Source of the DNA: Alteromonas_E sp965248545 | GTDB lineage: Bacteria > Pseudomonadota > Gammaproteobacteria > Enterobacterales > Alteromonadaceae | Direction of reading: 5' to 3' | NCBI GenBank assembly: GCA_965248545.1 | Contig: OZ252110.1 | Span: 1,674,001 to 1,738,000, forward strand | DNA: 64,000 nt | Part shown: one piece after another, positions 16,907-25,234 of the stretch | Position numbering within the stretch: position 1 is the first letter of the stretch | How the letters are laid out: each line of letters begins with the position of its first letter | Program-made: the position numbers and the translations under genes | The notes under the pieces: model-generated | The model's database searches: none | Told to the model about the DNA's origin: nothing | Seen by the model: only the letters and a program-made list of their open reading frames with translations

Positions 16907-17932
16907 ATGTTATCCAGTCAATTATTATTTTTCTTTAGCTCGCTAGGTGCATTTAACGGCCTGTTATTGACCGGATATCTAGCTCTCTCCCACCCCTCTT
17001 CAACTGAGCGGCGGCTTCTGGCGGGCTTGCTGTTTGTGATCAGCGTGCGCATTTCAAAATCCATATGGTTTTATTTTGATCCAAACATCGGTAAGCACTT
17101 TTTGCAGCTTGGGCTCTCAGCATGTTTATTGATCGGGCCATTGCTGTATGAGTATGTAAAGCACTCCCTGACAACAACTGAAGAGCACTGGCTGTGGAAG
17201 TGGCATCTATTCGCTTGGATAAGCGTCATTATAATAGTCGGGTTCATCTACCCATATCACAACAATCCCGAATTGTGGGGCGACGTTTTTTATCGATTTA
17301 TCAATTGGATTTGGGGGGCGTATATTATCCTAACAGCGCTTAGTTGGCTTTCTGCTTCAAGAGCAATGCCAAACAGTGAGCGGAGCACAATATGGCAGAT
17401 GTTAAGTACTCATGTGATCCTGGGTGCTTCGATTATCTGGCTAGCTTATTTTACTGCGACATACACATCTTACATTGTTGGCGCGCTATCGTTTTCCTTC
17501 ACGCTGTATTTAACTATCATCCTGTGGGTATTCAACCGGCGTGAAAAGAAACGGGTTAAATATGCCGAGCGGGTGATCGCAACGTCTACTCAAGATTCTA
17601 TATACGCGCGGTTGCAAGAACTAATGCAGCAAGAGCAATTGTATAAAAACGCGAATTTGACCCTCGCCGACTTAGCGCGTCGTGTTCAAGTATCAGTTCC
17701 CATCCTGTCCCAATTGTTGAATGACAACCTGCAGAAATCATTCTCTCTATATGTCAACGAATGGCGAGTCAATGCCGCCAAACAGTTGCTAGTTGAACAG
17801 CCAAACTTGACCATGGACTTGGTTGCAGAAGCGTGCGGATACAACTCTCAGTCAACATTTTATGCTGCATTCAAACAGTTCGAGCATACTACCCCTGCCA
17901 AGTATCGAAATCAGCAACTGCAAATCTCCTAA
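16907..17932 (+). CDS. AraC-family regulator with N-terminal membrane domain
   Basis: A 341-residue protein with six or seven hydrophobic helices in residues 1-215 (from LLFFFSSLGAFNGLLLTGY to FSFTLYLTIILWVFN) and an AraC DNA-binding domain at about 235-338 (LTLADLARRVQVSVPILSQ; LVAEACGYNSQSTFYAAFK; TPAKYR). Membrane-bound AraC proteins of this form usually sense external compounds and control adjacent genes. No good ribosome site precedes the ATG, so the start is less certain. The stop codon lies inside a 22-base palindrome, and the DJ-1-like gene follows in the same direction. Confidence 0.85.
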   Translation: MLSSQLLFFFSSLGAFNGLLLTGYLALSHPSSTERRLLAGLLFVISVRISKSIWFYFDPNIGKHFLQLGLSACLLIGPLLYEYVKHSLTTTEEHWLWKWHLFAWISVIIIVGFIYPYHNNPELWGDVFYRFINWIWGAYIILTALSWLSASRAMPNSERSTIWQMLSTHVILGASIIWLAYFTATYTSYIVGALSFSFTLYLTIILWVFNRREKKRVKYAERVIATSTQDSIYARLQELMQQEQLYKNANLTLADLARRVQVSVPILSQLLNDNLQKSFSLYVNEWRVNAAKQLLVEQPNLTMDLVAEACGYNSQSTFYAAFKQFEHTTPAKYRNQQLQIS

Positions 17933-17947
17933 ATTATAATTTAGGAG
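17926..17947. repeat. Perfect 22-base palindrome overlapping the end of the AraC gene
   Basis: CTCCTAAATTA and its complement abut without a spacer, and the AraC stop codon lies within. A second short stem (CCGAA...TTCGG) follows at once. There is no T tract. It could be a regulator operator for the gene at 18029 or an RNA hairpin ending the AraC transcript. Confidence 0.6.
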
Positions 17948-18028
17948 TCCGAAATTATGATTCTTCGGTGTGTTTACCGCTTGTGTTGCTTAACCTAGCG
18001 GCGAATCTATACACAGGAGAAAAACACT

Positions 18029-19150
18029 ATGCGTCGGTTACTAAAATGGATATGCGGTGCGTTTATTGTTATGCAATCAACCGCAACTTATGCCCAACAG
18101 GAGGATTACACGCTCATTGCAAAAACGTTGGAAAACTACATTCAAGGAACAGCGTACAATCAACAAGATTTGATTAAGCAGGCTTTTGAGCAAGATGCCC
18201 AACTAATGTTAGACAGTCCTGAGCAAGAGGTATGGCGCGTGACCATTAGTGAGTATGCATCCTGGTTTAAACAGGATCGTGCAGGAGTGTTCAATGGTCG
18301 CATTGGTGAGATTATCGCAATTGATATTGAGGGCAAAATAGCGACCGCAAAAGTGGAAATTCTGTTACCAGCGAGCTCGCAGCGATTTATCGATTTATTC
18401 CTCCTCAAAAAGCTTGAGTCGGGATGGAAGGTTTTAAGCAAGACGGCCACAAGTGAAAGCGCAAATAATAATGGAGAAAGGATACTATTCATCGTTTCGA
18501 ACGCGCACTTTCACGGTGATTCAAACCTTCCCGCAGGTGTCAGCTTTTCCGAGATTGTGAAAGCGTTCGAGACTTTCAAGAGAGCTGGTTACACGGTGGA
18601 TTTTGTCAGCCCTGATGGCGGTGCGATTCCCTTGTCCTATATCAATACTTCAGAACCACTGCACAAAAAGTATTTGTACAATAGCGACTTCATGTACGCG
18701 TTAGAGCATACGAAATCGCCTTCCGACATTGACCCTTCAAAATATCGAGCTGTGCACTATGTGGGAGGAAGTAACGCGATGTATGGCGTCGCCGAAAATG
18801 TCGAGGTTCAGCAATTAGCAATGCGTATTTACGAAGAGCATAACGGAATTATTTCCGCTGTGTGTCATGGTACAGCGGGGATCGTTAATTTAAAAACCAA
18901 AGATGGTGAATACCTCGTCAAAGGTAAGCGTATCTCTGGTTATCCAGAAGCATATGAAAGCCAGACAAAGGCCTACTTCAAAGAATTTCCATTGTTAATA
19001 CAACAGAGTATTGAGCAAAGAGGCGGACAGTTTTTTTATTCTGAACGTAACACGCCCCACGTAGAAGTTGATGGGCGAATCGTCACGGGGCAAAACCACC
19101 TCTCGTCACCTTTGGTCGCCGAAAAAATGGTCGAAATTCTGCAACAATAG
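18029..19150 (+). CDS. Exported fusion of SnoaL/lumazine-binding-like and DJ-1/PfpI domains
   Basis: A 373-residue protein with a signal peptide (cleavage near TYAQ). Residues about 28-145 resemble the NTF2-like putative lumazine-binding family (RFIDLFLLKKLESGWKVLSK). Residues about 150-373 are a DJ-1/PfpI class-I-amidotransferase-like domain, with nucleophile-elbow C279-H280 in ISAVCHGTAG and the upstream glutamate region typical of Hsp31-like glyoxalases or chaperones. ACAGGAG precedes the ATG. Reading from the membrane AraC gene into this one suggests regulation by it. The catalytic activity is not known; export of such a fusion is uncommon. A strong terminator follows. Confidence 0.82.
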   Translation: MRRLLKWICGAFIVMQSTATYAQQEDYTLIAKTLENYIQGTAYNQQDLIKQAFEQDAQLMLDSPEQEVWRVTISEYASWFKQDRAGVFNGRIGEIIAIDIEGKIATAKVEILLPASSQRFIDLFLLKKLESGWKVLSKTATSESANNNGERILFIVSNAHFHGDSNLPAGVSFSEIVKAFETFKRAGYTVDFVSPDGGAIPLSYINTSEPLHKKYLYNSDFMYALEHTKSPSDIDPSKYRAVHYVGGSNAMYGVAENVEVQQLAMRIYEEHNGIISAVCHGTAGIVNLKTKDGEYLVKGKRISGYPEAYESQTKAYFKEFPLLIQQSIEQRGGQFFYSERNTPHVEVDGRIVTGQNHLSSPLVAEKMVEILQQ

Positions 19151-19164
19151 GGCTACCCGGCTCG

Positions 19165-19199
19165 CGCTAGTGAGAATCAAAGCTCACTGGCGTTTTTTT
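19165..19199 (+). terminator. Rho-independent terminator after the DJ-1-like gene
   Basis: Ten-base stem CGCTAGTGAG / CTCACTGGCG (one G-T pair), an 8-base loop, then seven T residues. Confidence 0.9.
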
Positions 19200-19270
19200 G
19201 CAATATCGTTCAATAACTGAGTTCAACTTATCCCTAATCTGTTATGCAGCTTAATAACCGAGGGACTATG

Positions 19271-20155
19271 ATGAGCATTCAATCGAGTTTGTTTAACGCT
19301 TATCTTAAGTGTGAACGATACTTCGCAGGGCTTCAGTTTAAATGTTTGCGTGTCGAAGAGGGTGAGTTTGTTTATCTCGAAGGGGGCCAAGGACCGACTC
19401 TCTTGCTTTTACATGGCTTTGGCGCGGATAAAGATAGTTGGAACAAGTTAGCGAAACAGCTAACGTCAAGGTTTCATGTTGTGGCGCTCGATATTCCCGG
19501 TTTTGGTGACAGTTATAGCCCAAAAGGGGGGTATGATATCGCTAGCCAAGCACGACGAGTGTCCAACTTTATTACGCGAAAAGGGTTACAAGATTTTACC
19601 GTCATGGGTAATTCTTACGGAGGCTATATTGCGGCCCTGCTGTCTAATCAATATCCAGGTAAAATCAAACGTTCCATATTAATCAGCCCATTGGGCTTTG
19701 AGCAGGTACCTCTAACGGACTTGTTTGAGAATGTCGTGAAGGGGCAGTTACCGCTGCTATTACCCCGCAACCTCTCAGAGTTTAGCCAGTTGCTAAATGT
19801 GTGTTTTTACAAAATGCCTTTCATACCCACCTTCGCGAAAAAACAAATGTTGAAACGCAATCTCGATAACGCCACATTGCATCACAATTTGTTTTACCAA
19901 ACACATTTGTGCATCGATGGACGCTTGCGTTTTGATTACGCACTTGAACGCTTGTTGATTGGTATACAGGTGCCGACACATATTATCTGGGGAGAGCAAG
20001 ACGCAATTCTATCCGCAGAGGCGTTGCAGTTGTTAAAACAGATTGACAACGAATACATCACGCAAAACTGCATGGATCGTATGGGTCACCTTCCGCAAAT
20101 TGAAAACCCGAAAAGATTGTTCCAGCAAATTGTGGCCACAGCCGGGGCATCGTAA
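19271..20155 (+). CDS. Alpha/beta hydrolase (lipase/esterase-like)
   Basis: A 294-residue hydrolase without a clear signal peptide. LLLHGFGADKDSW carries the oxyanion HG, S115 in MGNSYGGY is the nucleophile, GEQDAIL gives the acid and MGHLPQIENP the histidine. It belongs to the broad lipase/esterase/haloalkane-dehalogenase-like group; the substrate is unclear. Two adjacent ATGs (19268 and 19271) follow GAGGGAC, and the second has better spacing; another ATG at 19244 lacks a ribosome site. Confidence 0.8.
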   Translation: MSIQSSLFNAYLKCERYFAGLQFKCLRVEEGEFVYLEGGQGPTLLLLHGFGADKDSWNKLAKQLTSRFHVVALDIPGFGDSYSPKGGYDIASQARRVSNFITRKGLQDFTVMGNSYGGYIAALLSNQYPGKIKRSILISPLGFEQVPLTDLFENVVKGQLPLLLPRNLSEFSQLLNVCFYKMPFIPTFAKKQMLKRNLDNATLHHNLFYQTHLCIDGRLRFDYALERLLIGIQVPTHIIWGEQDAILSAEALQLLKQIDNEYITQNCMDRMGHLPQIENPKRLFQQIVATAGAS

Positions 20156-20248
20156 TGATCACGACAAAATTGAAACGTTAAATGAGAAGACTCATTAGAG
20201 ATATTTAATGGCCACATTTGTTCAGCAACAATTGGCGAAGCAATACAT

Positions 20249-20285
20249 GATAGAAAAATATTAGAAAATCTACGATTTTTCTATC
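20249..20285. repeat. Perfect 11-base inverted repeat in the longest intergenic region
   Basis: GATAGAAAAAT and ATTTTTCTATC are separated by 15 bases. The 300-base gap 20156-20455 is A+T-rich, and this is the only clear structure in it. As RNA it would be a weak hairpin; as DNA it could be an operator for the lipoprotein gene downstream. No coding sequence was recognised in the gap. Confidence 0.55.
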
Positions 20286-20455
20286 ACGCATTTTCAGCTT
20301 TTTTCAGGAAACTTCATTTGCTTCAAGTGACCTGACAACGCAGATTGTGCTGCCAAATAGACGATAGTTATGACTCATCGCCCGTTTACGAATACGAATG
20401 TGGTTGGCGGGTCTAGATGTTAAGCATTTGTGCTTTTTTCCTAAGGACTAAATGG

Positions 20456-21655
20456 ATGTATCCAAATTTTTTTAAACACTTTTTGCCTTTATCACTTGTT
20501 TCAATATTAGCTGCGTGTGGCGGTTCATCAGGCTCAAACGATTCATCGCCAGCACCGGTTCCAGCGCCAGTGACGCCGAATCCTTCCACACTGGTTAACG
20601 GCTATTGGAGTCCATCGGTGCCGGATTTTTCAGTCGATCAAGACGCGCCTTCGATCGCGCTAAATGGTCCAGATGTTGTGTTTCTCGGCATCAATGAAGA
20701 CTATGAAGAGTTGGGAGCAACAGCATCTGATCCACAAGATGGTGATATCACCAGCAGCATTTCAGTGACTGGTAACTGGAATCGATTTTCGGTGGGAGAC
20801 TACTTTATTCGTTATCGAGTCACTGACTCTTCCGGAAAGTCTGCGATGGAAAAAGTGAGAGTTGTTCGAGTTTTTGATGACTCGCCTTCAACCATGAATC
20901 TCCGTCCGCACGGCACGACTGCCTCACACCTAGGTTATATTGAGAGCTTACCGGCCGACTATGGGTTAGATGAAGATCAACGCTATGGATTGTTCATTTT
21001 TAATCATGGTAATGGCTCAAGCGTTGAGTCGAGCAGCAGTGACCCCGCTTTGGCACTACAGACGATTATTCGTGGCTTTGGTCCAGCCGCAATGCAGCAA
21101 AACGGCAAGTGGGACAGTAGCTTGCCAATCATCTCTCTAAGCCCACAAATGGGCGGCGTCGGAGATGGTGACGAGTTAGAACGTTTAGATGCTTTCATTG
21201 ATTACGCGGTCAATACTTATCCAATTGACCGTTCAAAGATTTACATCACAGGATGGAGCCAAGGCGGATTTTTGAGTCTATTGTATGCGGCAGAATACCC
21301 GCAGCGTGTCGCTGCTGTTGTTTCGATTGCGGGTGGATTCCCTGCCAATCCAAACGAACAACCAGATGATGTATGCTCACTCGAAAATACACCAGTATGG
21401 GCATTTCATGGGGACCAAGATGATGTTGTCTCGGTGCAATCAAGTATTGATGCTGTCGACTACTTAAATCAGAACTGTCAAATGCAAATTTTACCTAGAC
21501 TGACCGTCTTTCAAGACCAAGGCCACTTTGTGCATCATTCAGTCTATGCGCTTGACGCGATGAGCGGCGGTACTCAAGGTATTAGTTCTGATCCTAGCTA
21601 CGATGCTTATGATATCAGTTTATATGACTGGCTGTTCCAATATCAGACTCAGTAA
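20456..21655 (+). CDS. Lipoprotein esterase with Ig-like domain (feruloyl-esterase/PHB-depolymerase type)
   Basis: A 399-residue lipoprotein. The ATG at 20456 (AAGGA upstream) starts a type II signal peptide with lipobox ILAAC, lipidated C21. A Pro/Ser-rich linker is followed by a DUF5011-like Ig domain (residues about 60-140; SDPQDGDITSSI and GDYFIRYRVTDSSGK), then an esterase domain with S268 in TGWSQGGF, the acid in FHGDQDDVVS and the histidine in DQGHFVHH. It should act at the cell surface or periplasm on esters such as feruloylated or acetylated polysaccharide, or on polyesters; the exact substrate is open. Confidence 0.82.
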   Translation: MYPNFFKHFLPLSLVSILAACGGSSGSNDSSPAPVPAPVTPNPSTLVNGYWSPSVPDFSVDQDAPSIALNGPDVVFLGINEDYEELGATASDPQDGDITSSISVTGNWNRFSVGDYFIRYRVTDSSGKSAMEKVRVVRVFDDSPSTMNLRPHGTTASHLGYIESLPADYGLDEDQRYGLFIFNHGNGSSVESSSSDPALALQTIIRGFGPAAMQQNGKWDSSLPIISLSPQMGGVGDGDELERLDAFIDYAVNTYPIDRSKIYITGWSQGGFLSLLYAAEYPQRVAAVVSIAGGFPANPNEQPDDVCSLENTPVWAFHGDQDDVVSVQSSIDAVDYLNQNCQMQILPRLTVFQDQGHFVHHSVYALDAMSGGTQGISSDPSYDAYDISLYDWLFQYQTQ

Positions 21656-21758
21656 ATGATGAAATGTTTTAAGCTGCCATTTAGATCAAGTTCGATGGCT
21701 TTTGTATCGCTTCAATCGCCTCGTATGTAGAGAACGATAGCATTACCCACATATTTTC

Positions 21759-21810
21759 GGCTACGGCGTAGCCAGTTTCAGTCGGCAAGAAAATTGCCGG
21801 CTTTCCCTTT
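21759..21810 (+). terminator. Possible terminator after the lipoprotein esterase
   Basis: Two successive stems: GGCTAC-GGC-GTAGCC, then GTCGGCAA / TTGCCGGC around a GAAAA loop, followed by TTTCCCTTT. The T tract is broken, so efficiency is uncertain. Confidence 0.5.
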
Positions 21811-21895
21811 ATTAACCTAACTGGTTTCGAAAAACTGGCACTGGCATCATTCTTGTATTATCTGTTTCAGTATTGGCCAAATTCGTTAACGTTGT

Positions 21896-24430
21896 ATGAA
21901 AAATATTGCCTCAAATCTGGTTCATTTTTGCACCACAAAGCCTAAGTGGGTGTACGCAATTATTGTGCTTTTAGCCGTCGTTTTTAGCGCTCAGATTCCA
22001 CGTATACAAATCGACACAGATCCAGAGAACATGCTGGATTCCGAGCATCCCGCTAGAGTCTTTCACAACCAAGTGAAGCAGCAGTTTGCGATGCATGATG
22101 CCATCGTCGTTGGGGTTGTGAGTGAAGCGAGCGAACAAGGGGTATTCACGCCGGCAGTATTGACTGACATTTTTGACATAACGAAGTCAATTATGTCAAT
22201 AGAGGGCGTTATCACTGCTGATTTAATGTCCATTTCTACAGTCGACAATATCACGCAAAGTGAACCCGGAACGATTCGTTTTGAGTGGATGATGTCAAAA
22301 CCACCTGCAGATCAAGCCAGTGCTGCGCAAATACAGCAAAATTTGCAGCGTTTACCGTTATTGCAGGAAACTTTGGCGTCCAACAATGGTAAGGCTGCCG
22401 CGATCTACGTGCCAATTGAAGATAAAAATCAAAGTTATAACATCGCCGAGCAGATACGCATGTCTATCGCTCAACTGGATGATTCTGCTGATTGGTACAT
22501 TACCGGCCTGCCAGTCGCGGAAGACCAGTTCGGCGTCGAAATGTTTATCCAGATGGGAATATCGGCGCCACTAGCAGGTTTAACTATCTTTGTTCTATTG
22601 TTTTTATTTTTCCGAAATCTTCCCCTGATCATTGCCCCCATGATTGTGGCAATGGCGACCGTGATGATCACAATGGGCGCGCTGATTGGCATGGGCTTTA
22701 CCGTCCATATCATGTCATCAATGATTGCCATCTTTTTGATGCCAATAGCGGTGGTTGATTCTGTGCACATCCTTTCTGAGTTCAGTGACCGCTATAAGCC
22801 GGGGCAAGATTTGCGCAAGACAATCGAAGAAGTTGTTGGGCATTTGTTTACACCTATGCTGTATACCTCAGTTACCTCGTCTGTAGGCTTTTATTCACTA
22901 ATGTTGACACCCATACCGCCGGTACAGATTTTTGGCGCTTTTGTGGGGACCGGCATTTTATTGGCCTTTCTAATCACCATTACCTTAGTTCCGGCATATT
23001 TGTCACGCATGAACAGTGAGTCATTAGTTAAGCTTCAGGCTGTCATGCACAGCGATAATGGTGGTAGCCGAATCGCCTCGATGGCAAAACGTCTGGGTCG
23101 ATTTGCCATGCGATTCAAGGGCCTTTTATTGGTTGGTTTTGCTGCAATCTTTGCCATATCGGTGTGGGGTATACAACAAATAGCGATCAACGATAATCCA
23201 GTGCGTTGGTTCAAGCAAAACCACGAGATTAGGGTTGCCGATCGGGTGCTTAACAACAACTTTGCGGGCACTTATGACGCCTATTTGGTGTTGAGTCAAC
23301 AAGACGCTTTGGCGCCATTATCAGAACGCCTAGTGGATGTGCCTCCTGCTTTACAAGGGTGGGCAGACGAGCGTCAACAAGCGCTTTCCAATCAACCATT
23401 GAATGAGCAATACCAGCAGTTGATCGTCGATATTGATGATCAATTATTCAGTGTGGAAGATGATGCGGCGATGCGCTATTTGGAACAATTATTAAGGCGT
23501 TTAGAAGACCAGTTAAGTGCGTCTAAGGCATTTCAAACACCGGCCTTGCTCGCCTATGTCGAACAATTGCAAGATGCATTGCAACGCTCCGGGCTAGTCG
23601 GTAAATCTAACTCATTGGCTGATGTCACTAAGGTTGTCAATCGCGAGTTACGCAGTGGGCAAGAGGACGATTATCAGATCCCACACTCCTCTGCAGCTGT
23701 TGCGCAAACATTGTTGCAATATCAGTCATCGCATCGACCTGATGATCTGTGGCACTTTGTCACACCTGACTTCAAGAGCACCTTGATATGGTTACAGCTG
23801 ACCTCTGGCGATAACCAGGATATGACCAAGGTGATCGATGCGGTTGATCAGTTTGTTGCGCAACATCCGTTGCCCGAAGGTCTTTCACTCGGTTGGGCGG
23901 GTAAAGCCTACCTAAATGTAGTGTGGCAAGACAACATGGTAGCAGGCATGCTCGACAGCTTGATCAGTGCTTTTGTGATCGTATTTATCATGATGATCAT
24001 TTTGTTCCGTTCACTCGTCTTTGGTGTGTTGGCCATGCTGCCATTAACTATCACGATCACGTTTATTTATGGATTGATTGGCATTATTGGCAAAGACTAT
24101 GACATGCCTATCGCTGTTCTATCGGCGCTAACACTTGGGTTGTCGGTTGATTTCGCGATTCACTTTTTGGAACGTGCTCGCGAGACCTATCGACAGACGA
24201 GAGACATACAACAAACCTTCCACGTTATGTTCGATGAGCCGGCTACCGCTATTTCTCGAAATGCACTGGTGATTGCGTTTGGCTTTACCCCATTGTTGTT
24301 TGCGCCCCTTGTGCCATACATCACCGTTGGGGTTTTCTTGGCCAGTATCATGGCGATTTCGGCTCTTGTTACGCTACTCGTGCTGCCGTCGGTGATGACA
24401 CTGGGTAAACGCATTGTGTTTGGTAAGTAA
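21896..24430 (+). CDS. RND-superfamily (MMPL/SSD) exporter
   Basis: An 844-residue inner-membrane transporter. It has two repeats of one helix, a periplasmic domain and five helices: TM1 at about 16-36, periplasmic 40-230, TM2-6 about 230-380, TM7 about 405-425, periplasmic 430-690, and TM8-12 about 695-835. PMIVAMATVMITMGAL and LSALTLGLSVDFAIHFLERARE are the helix-4-type motifs of the MMPL/sterol-sensing branch, which moves lipids or hydrophobic compounds using the proton gradient. The next genes encode a periplasmic LolA-like carrier and an outer-membrane barrel, so a lipid-directed envelope pathway is likely. No good ribosome site is seen at the ATG. Confidence 0.85.
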   Translation: MKNIASNLVHFCTTKPKWVYAIIVLLAVVFSAQIPRIQIDTDPENMLDSEHPARVFHNQVKQQFAMHDAIVVGVVSEASEQGVFTPAVLTDIFDITKSIMSIEGVITADLMSISTVDNITQSEPGTIRFEWMMSKPPADQASAAQIQQNLQRLPLLQETLASNNGKAAAIYVPIEDKNQSYNIAEQIRMSIAQLDDSADWYITGLPVAEDQFGVEMFIQMGISAPLAGLTIFVLLFLFFRNLPLIIAPMIVAMATVMITMGALIGMGFTVHIMSSMIAIFLMPIAVVDSVHILSEFSDRYKPGQDLRKTIEEVVGHLFTPMLYTSVTSSVGFYSLMLTPIPPVQIFGAFVGTGILLAFLITITLVPAYLSRMNSESLVKLQAVMHSDNGGSRIASMAKRLGRFAMRFKGLLLVGFAAIFAISVWGIQQIAINDNPVRWFKQNHEIRVADRVLNNNFAGTYDAYLVLSQQDALAPLSERLVDVPPALQGWADERQQALSNQPLNEQYQQLIVDIDDQLFSVEDDAAMRYLEQLLRRLEDQLSASKAFQTPALLAYVEQLQDALQRSGLVGKSNSLADVTKVVNRELRSGQEDDYQIPHSSAAVAQTLLQYQSSHRPDDLWHFVTPDFKSTLIWLQLTSGDNQDMTKVIDAVDQFVAQHPLPEGLSLGWAGKAYLNVVWQDNMVAGMLDSLISAFVIVFIMMIILFRSLVFGVLAMLPLTITITFIYGLIGIIGKDYDMPIAVLSALTLGLSVDFAIHFLERARETYRQTRDIQQTFHVMFDEPATAISRNALVIAFGFTPLLFAPLVPYITVGVFLASIMAISALVTLLVLPSVMTLGKRIVFGK

Positions 24431-24450
24431 TTGATAGGAGAAATACTAAG

Positions 24451-25233
24451 ATGATCAAAGTGTTAAGCGCTATGTTGCTTGCTATACCCATGCTTGCCGA
24501 TGCAAGCGTTGATGTGTCTGAATTGGTCAAGCGTGCTGAGCAAGCCGCTTACTACAGTGGCCAAGATGGTCGCTCTGATGCCCGAATGATGATTGTTGAT
24601 GCGCAAGGACGCAAACAGATGCGGCAATTTACGATTTTGCGTCGCGACGTCGAAGACAATGGTGACCAGCAAATGATGGTCTTTTTCTCGCGTCCCTCTG
24701 ATGTAAAAGATACTGTCTTTCGCGTTGAGAAACACACCGATATAAGCACCGATGACGATCGTTGGCTCTACTTACCGGCCTTGGATTTGGTGAAACGAAT
24801 CTCCGCCGGAGACAAGCGTACGTCATTTGTTGGGTCACATTTTTATTATGAGGATGTATCGGGCCGCGCGATCAGTGAAGACGAATTTGAACTTGTTGAA
24901 GAGACGGATTCGCAATACGTCCTAAAAGCGACACCAAAATCACCCGATACAGTGGAATTTAGTCATTACCTCGTAAGTATTGATAAACAATCCGAGTTAC
25001 CTGTGTTGATTGATTTCTTTAAAGGGGCGGAGAATAACTATCGACGGGTTGAAGCGGTGAAGGTCGAAGACATTCAAGGTTTTCCTACCGTTGTGCGCTC
25101 AAAGGTTTCGGATCTAACCAACGGTGCTTATACCTTGATGGAATTCCGCAATATTCGTTATGACATTGGACTCGATGATGCTGTCTTCAGTGAGCGCAGT
25201 TTACGTAATCCACCACGACAATGGCTGAAATAA
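24451..25233 (+). CDS. Outer-membrane lipoprotein-sorting-like periplasmic protein (LolA-like fold)
   Basis: A 260-residue protein with a short signal peptide (to about ADA). The body has the conserved pattern of the outer membrane lipoprotein-sorting family: R-F-ILRRDVED, FFSRPSDVKDTVF, DDRWLYLPALDLVKRIS and SFVGSHFYYEDVSGR. These proteins have the open beta-barrel fold of LolA/LolB and are nearly always encoded beside MMPL-type RND exporters, where they are thought to ferry a lipid across the periplasm. TAGGAG precedes the ATG; the exporter stop is 20 bases upstream and the barrel gene begins one base after this stop codon. Confidence 0.85.
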   Translation: MIKVLSAMLLAIPMLADASVDVSELVKRAEQAAYYSGQDGRSDARMMIVDAQGRKQMRQFTILRRDVEDNGDQQMMVFFSRPSDVKDTVFRVEKHTDISTDDDRWLYLPALDLVKRISAGDKRTSFVGSHFYYEDVSGRAISEDEFELVEETDSQYVLKATPKSPDTVEFSHYLVSIDKQSELPVLIDFFKGAENNYRRVEAVKVEDIQGFPTVVRSKVSDLTNGAYTLMEFRNIRYDIGLDDAVFSERSLRNPPRQWLK

Positions 25234-25234
25234 A

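Noticed and set aside
21842..21857. TGGCATCATTCTTGTA as a sigma-54 promoter for the RND gene
   Set aside because: The -12 is GT, an extended -10-like TGTATTAT overlaps it, and no activator dyad lies upstream; left undecided.
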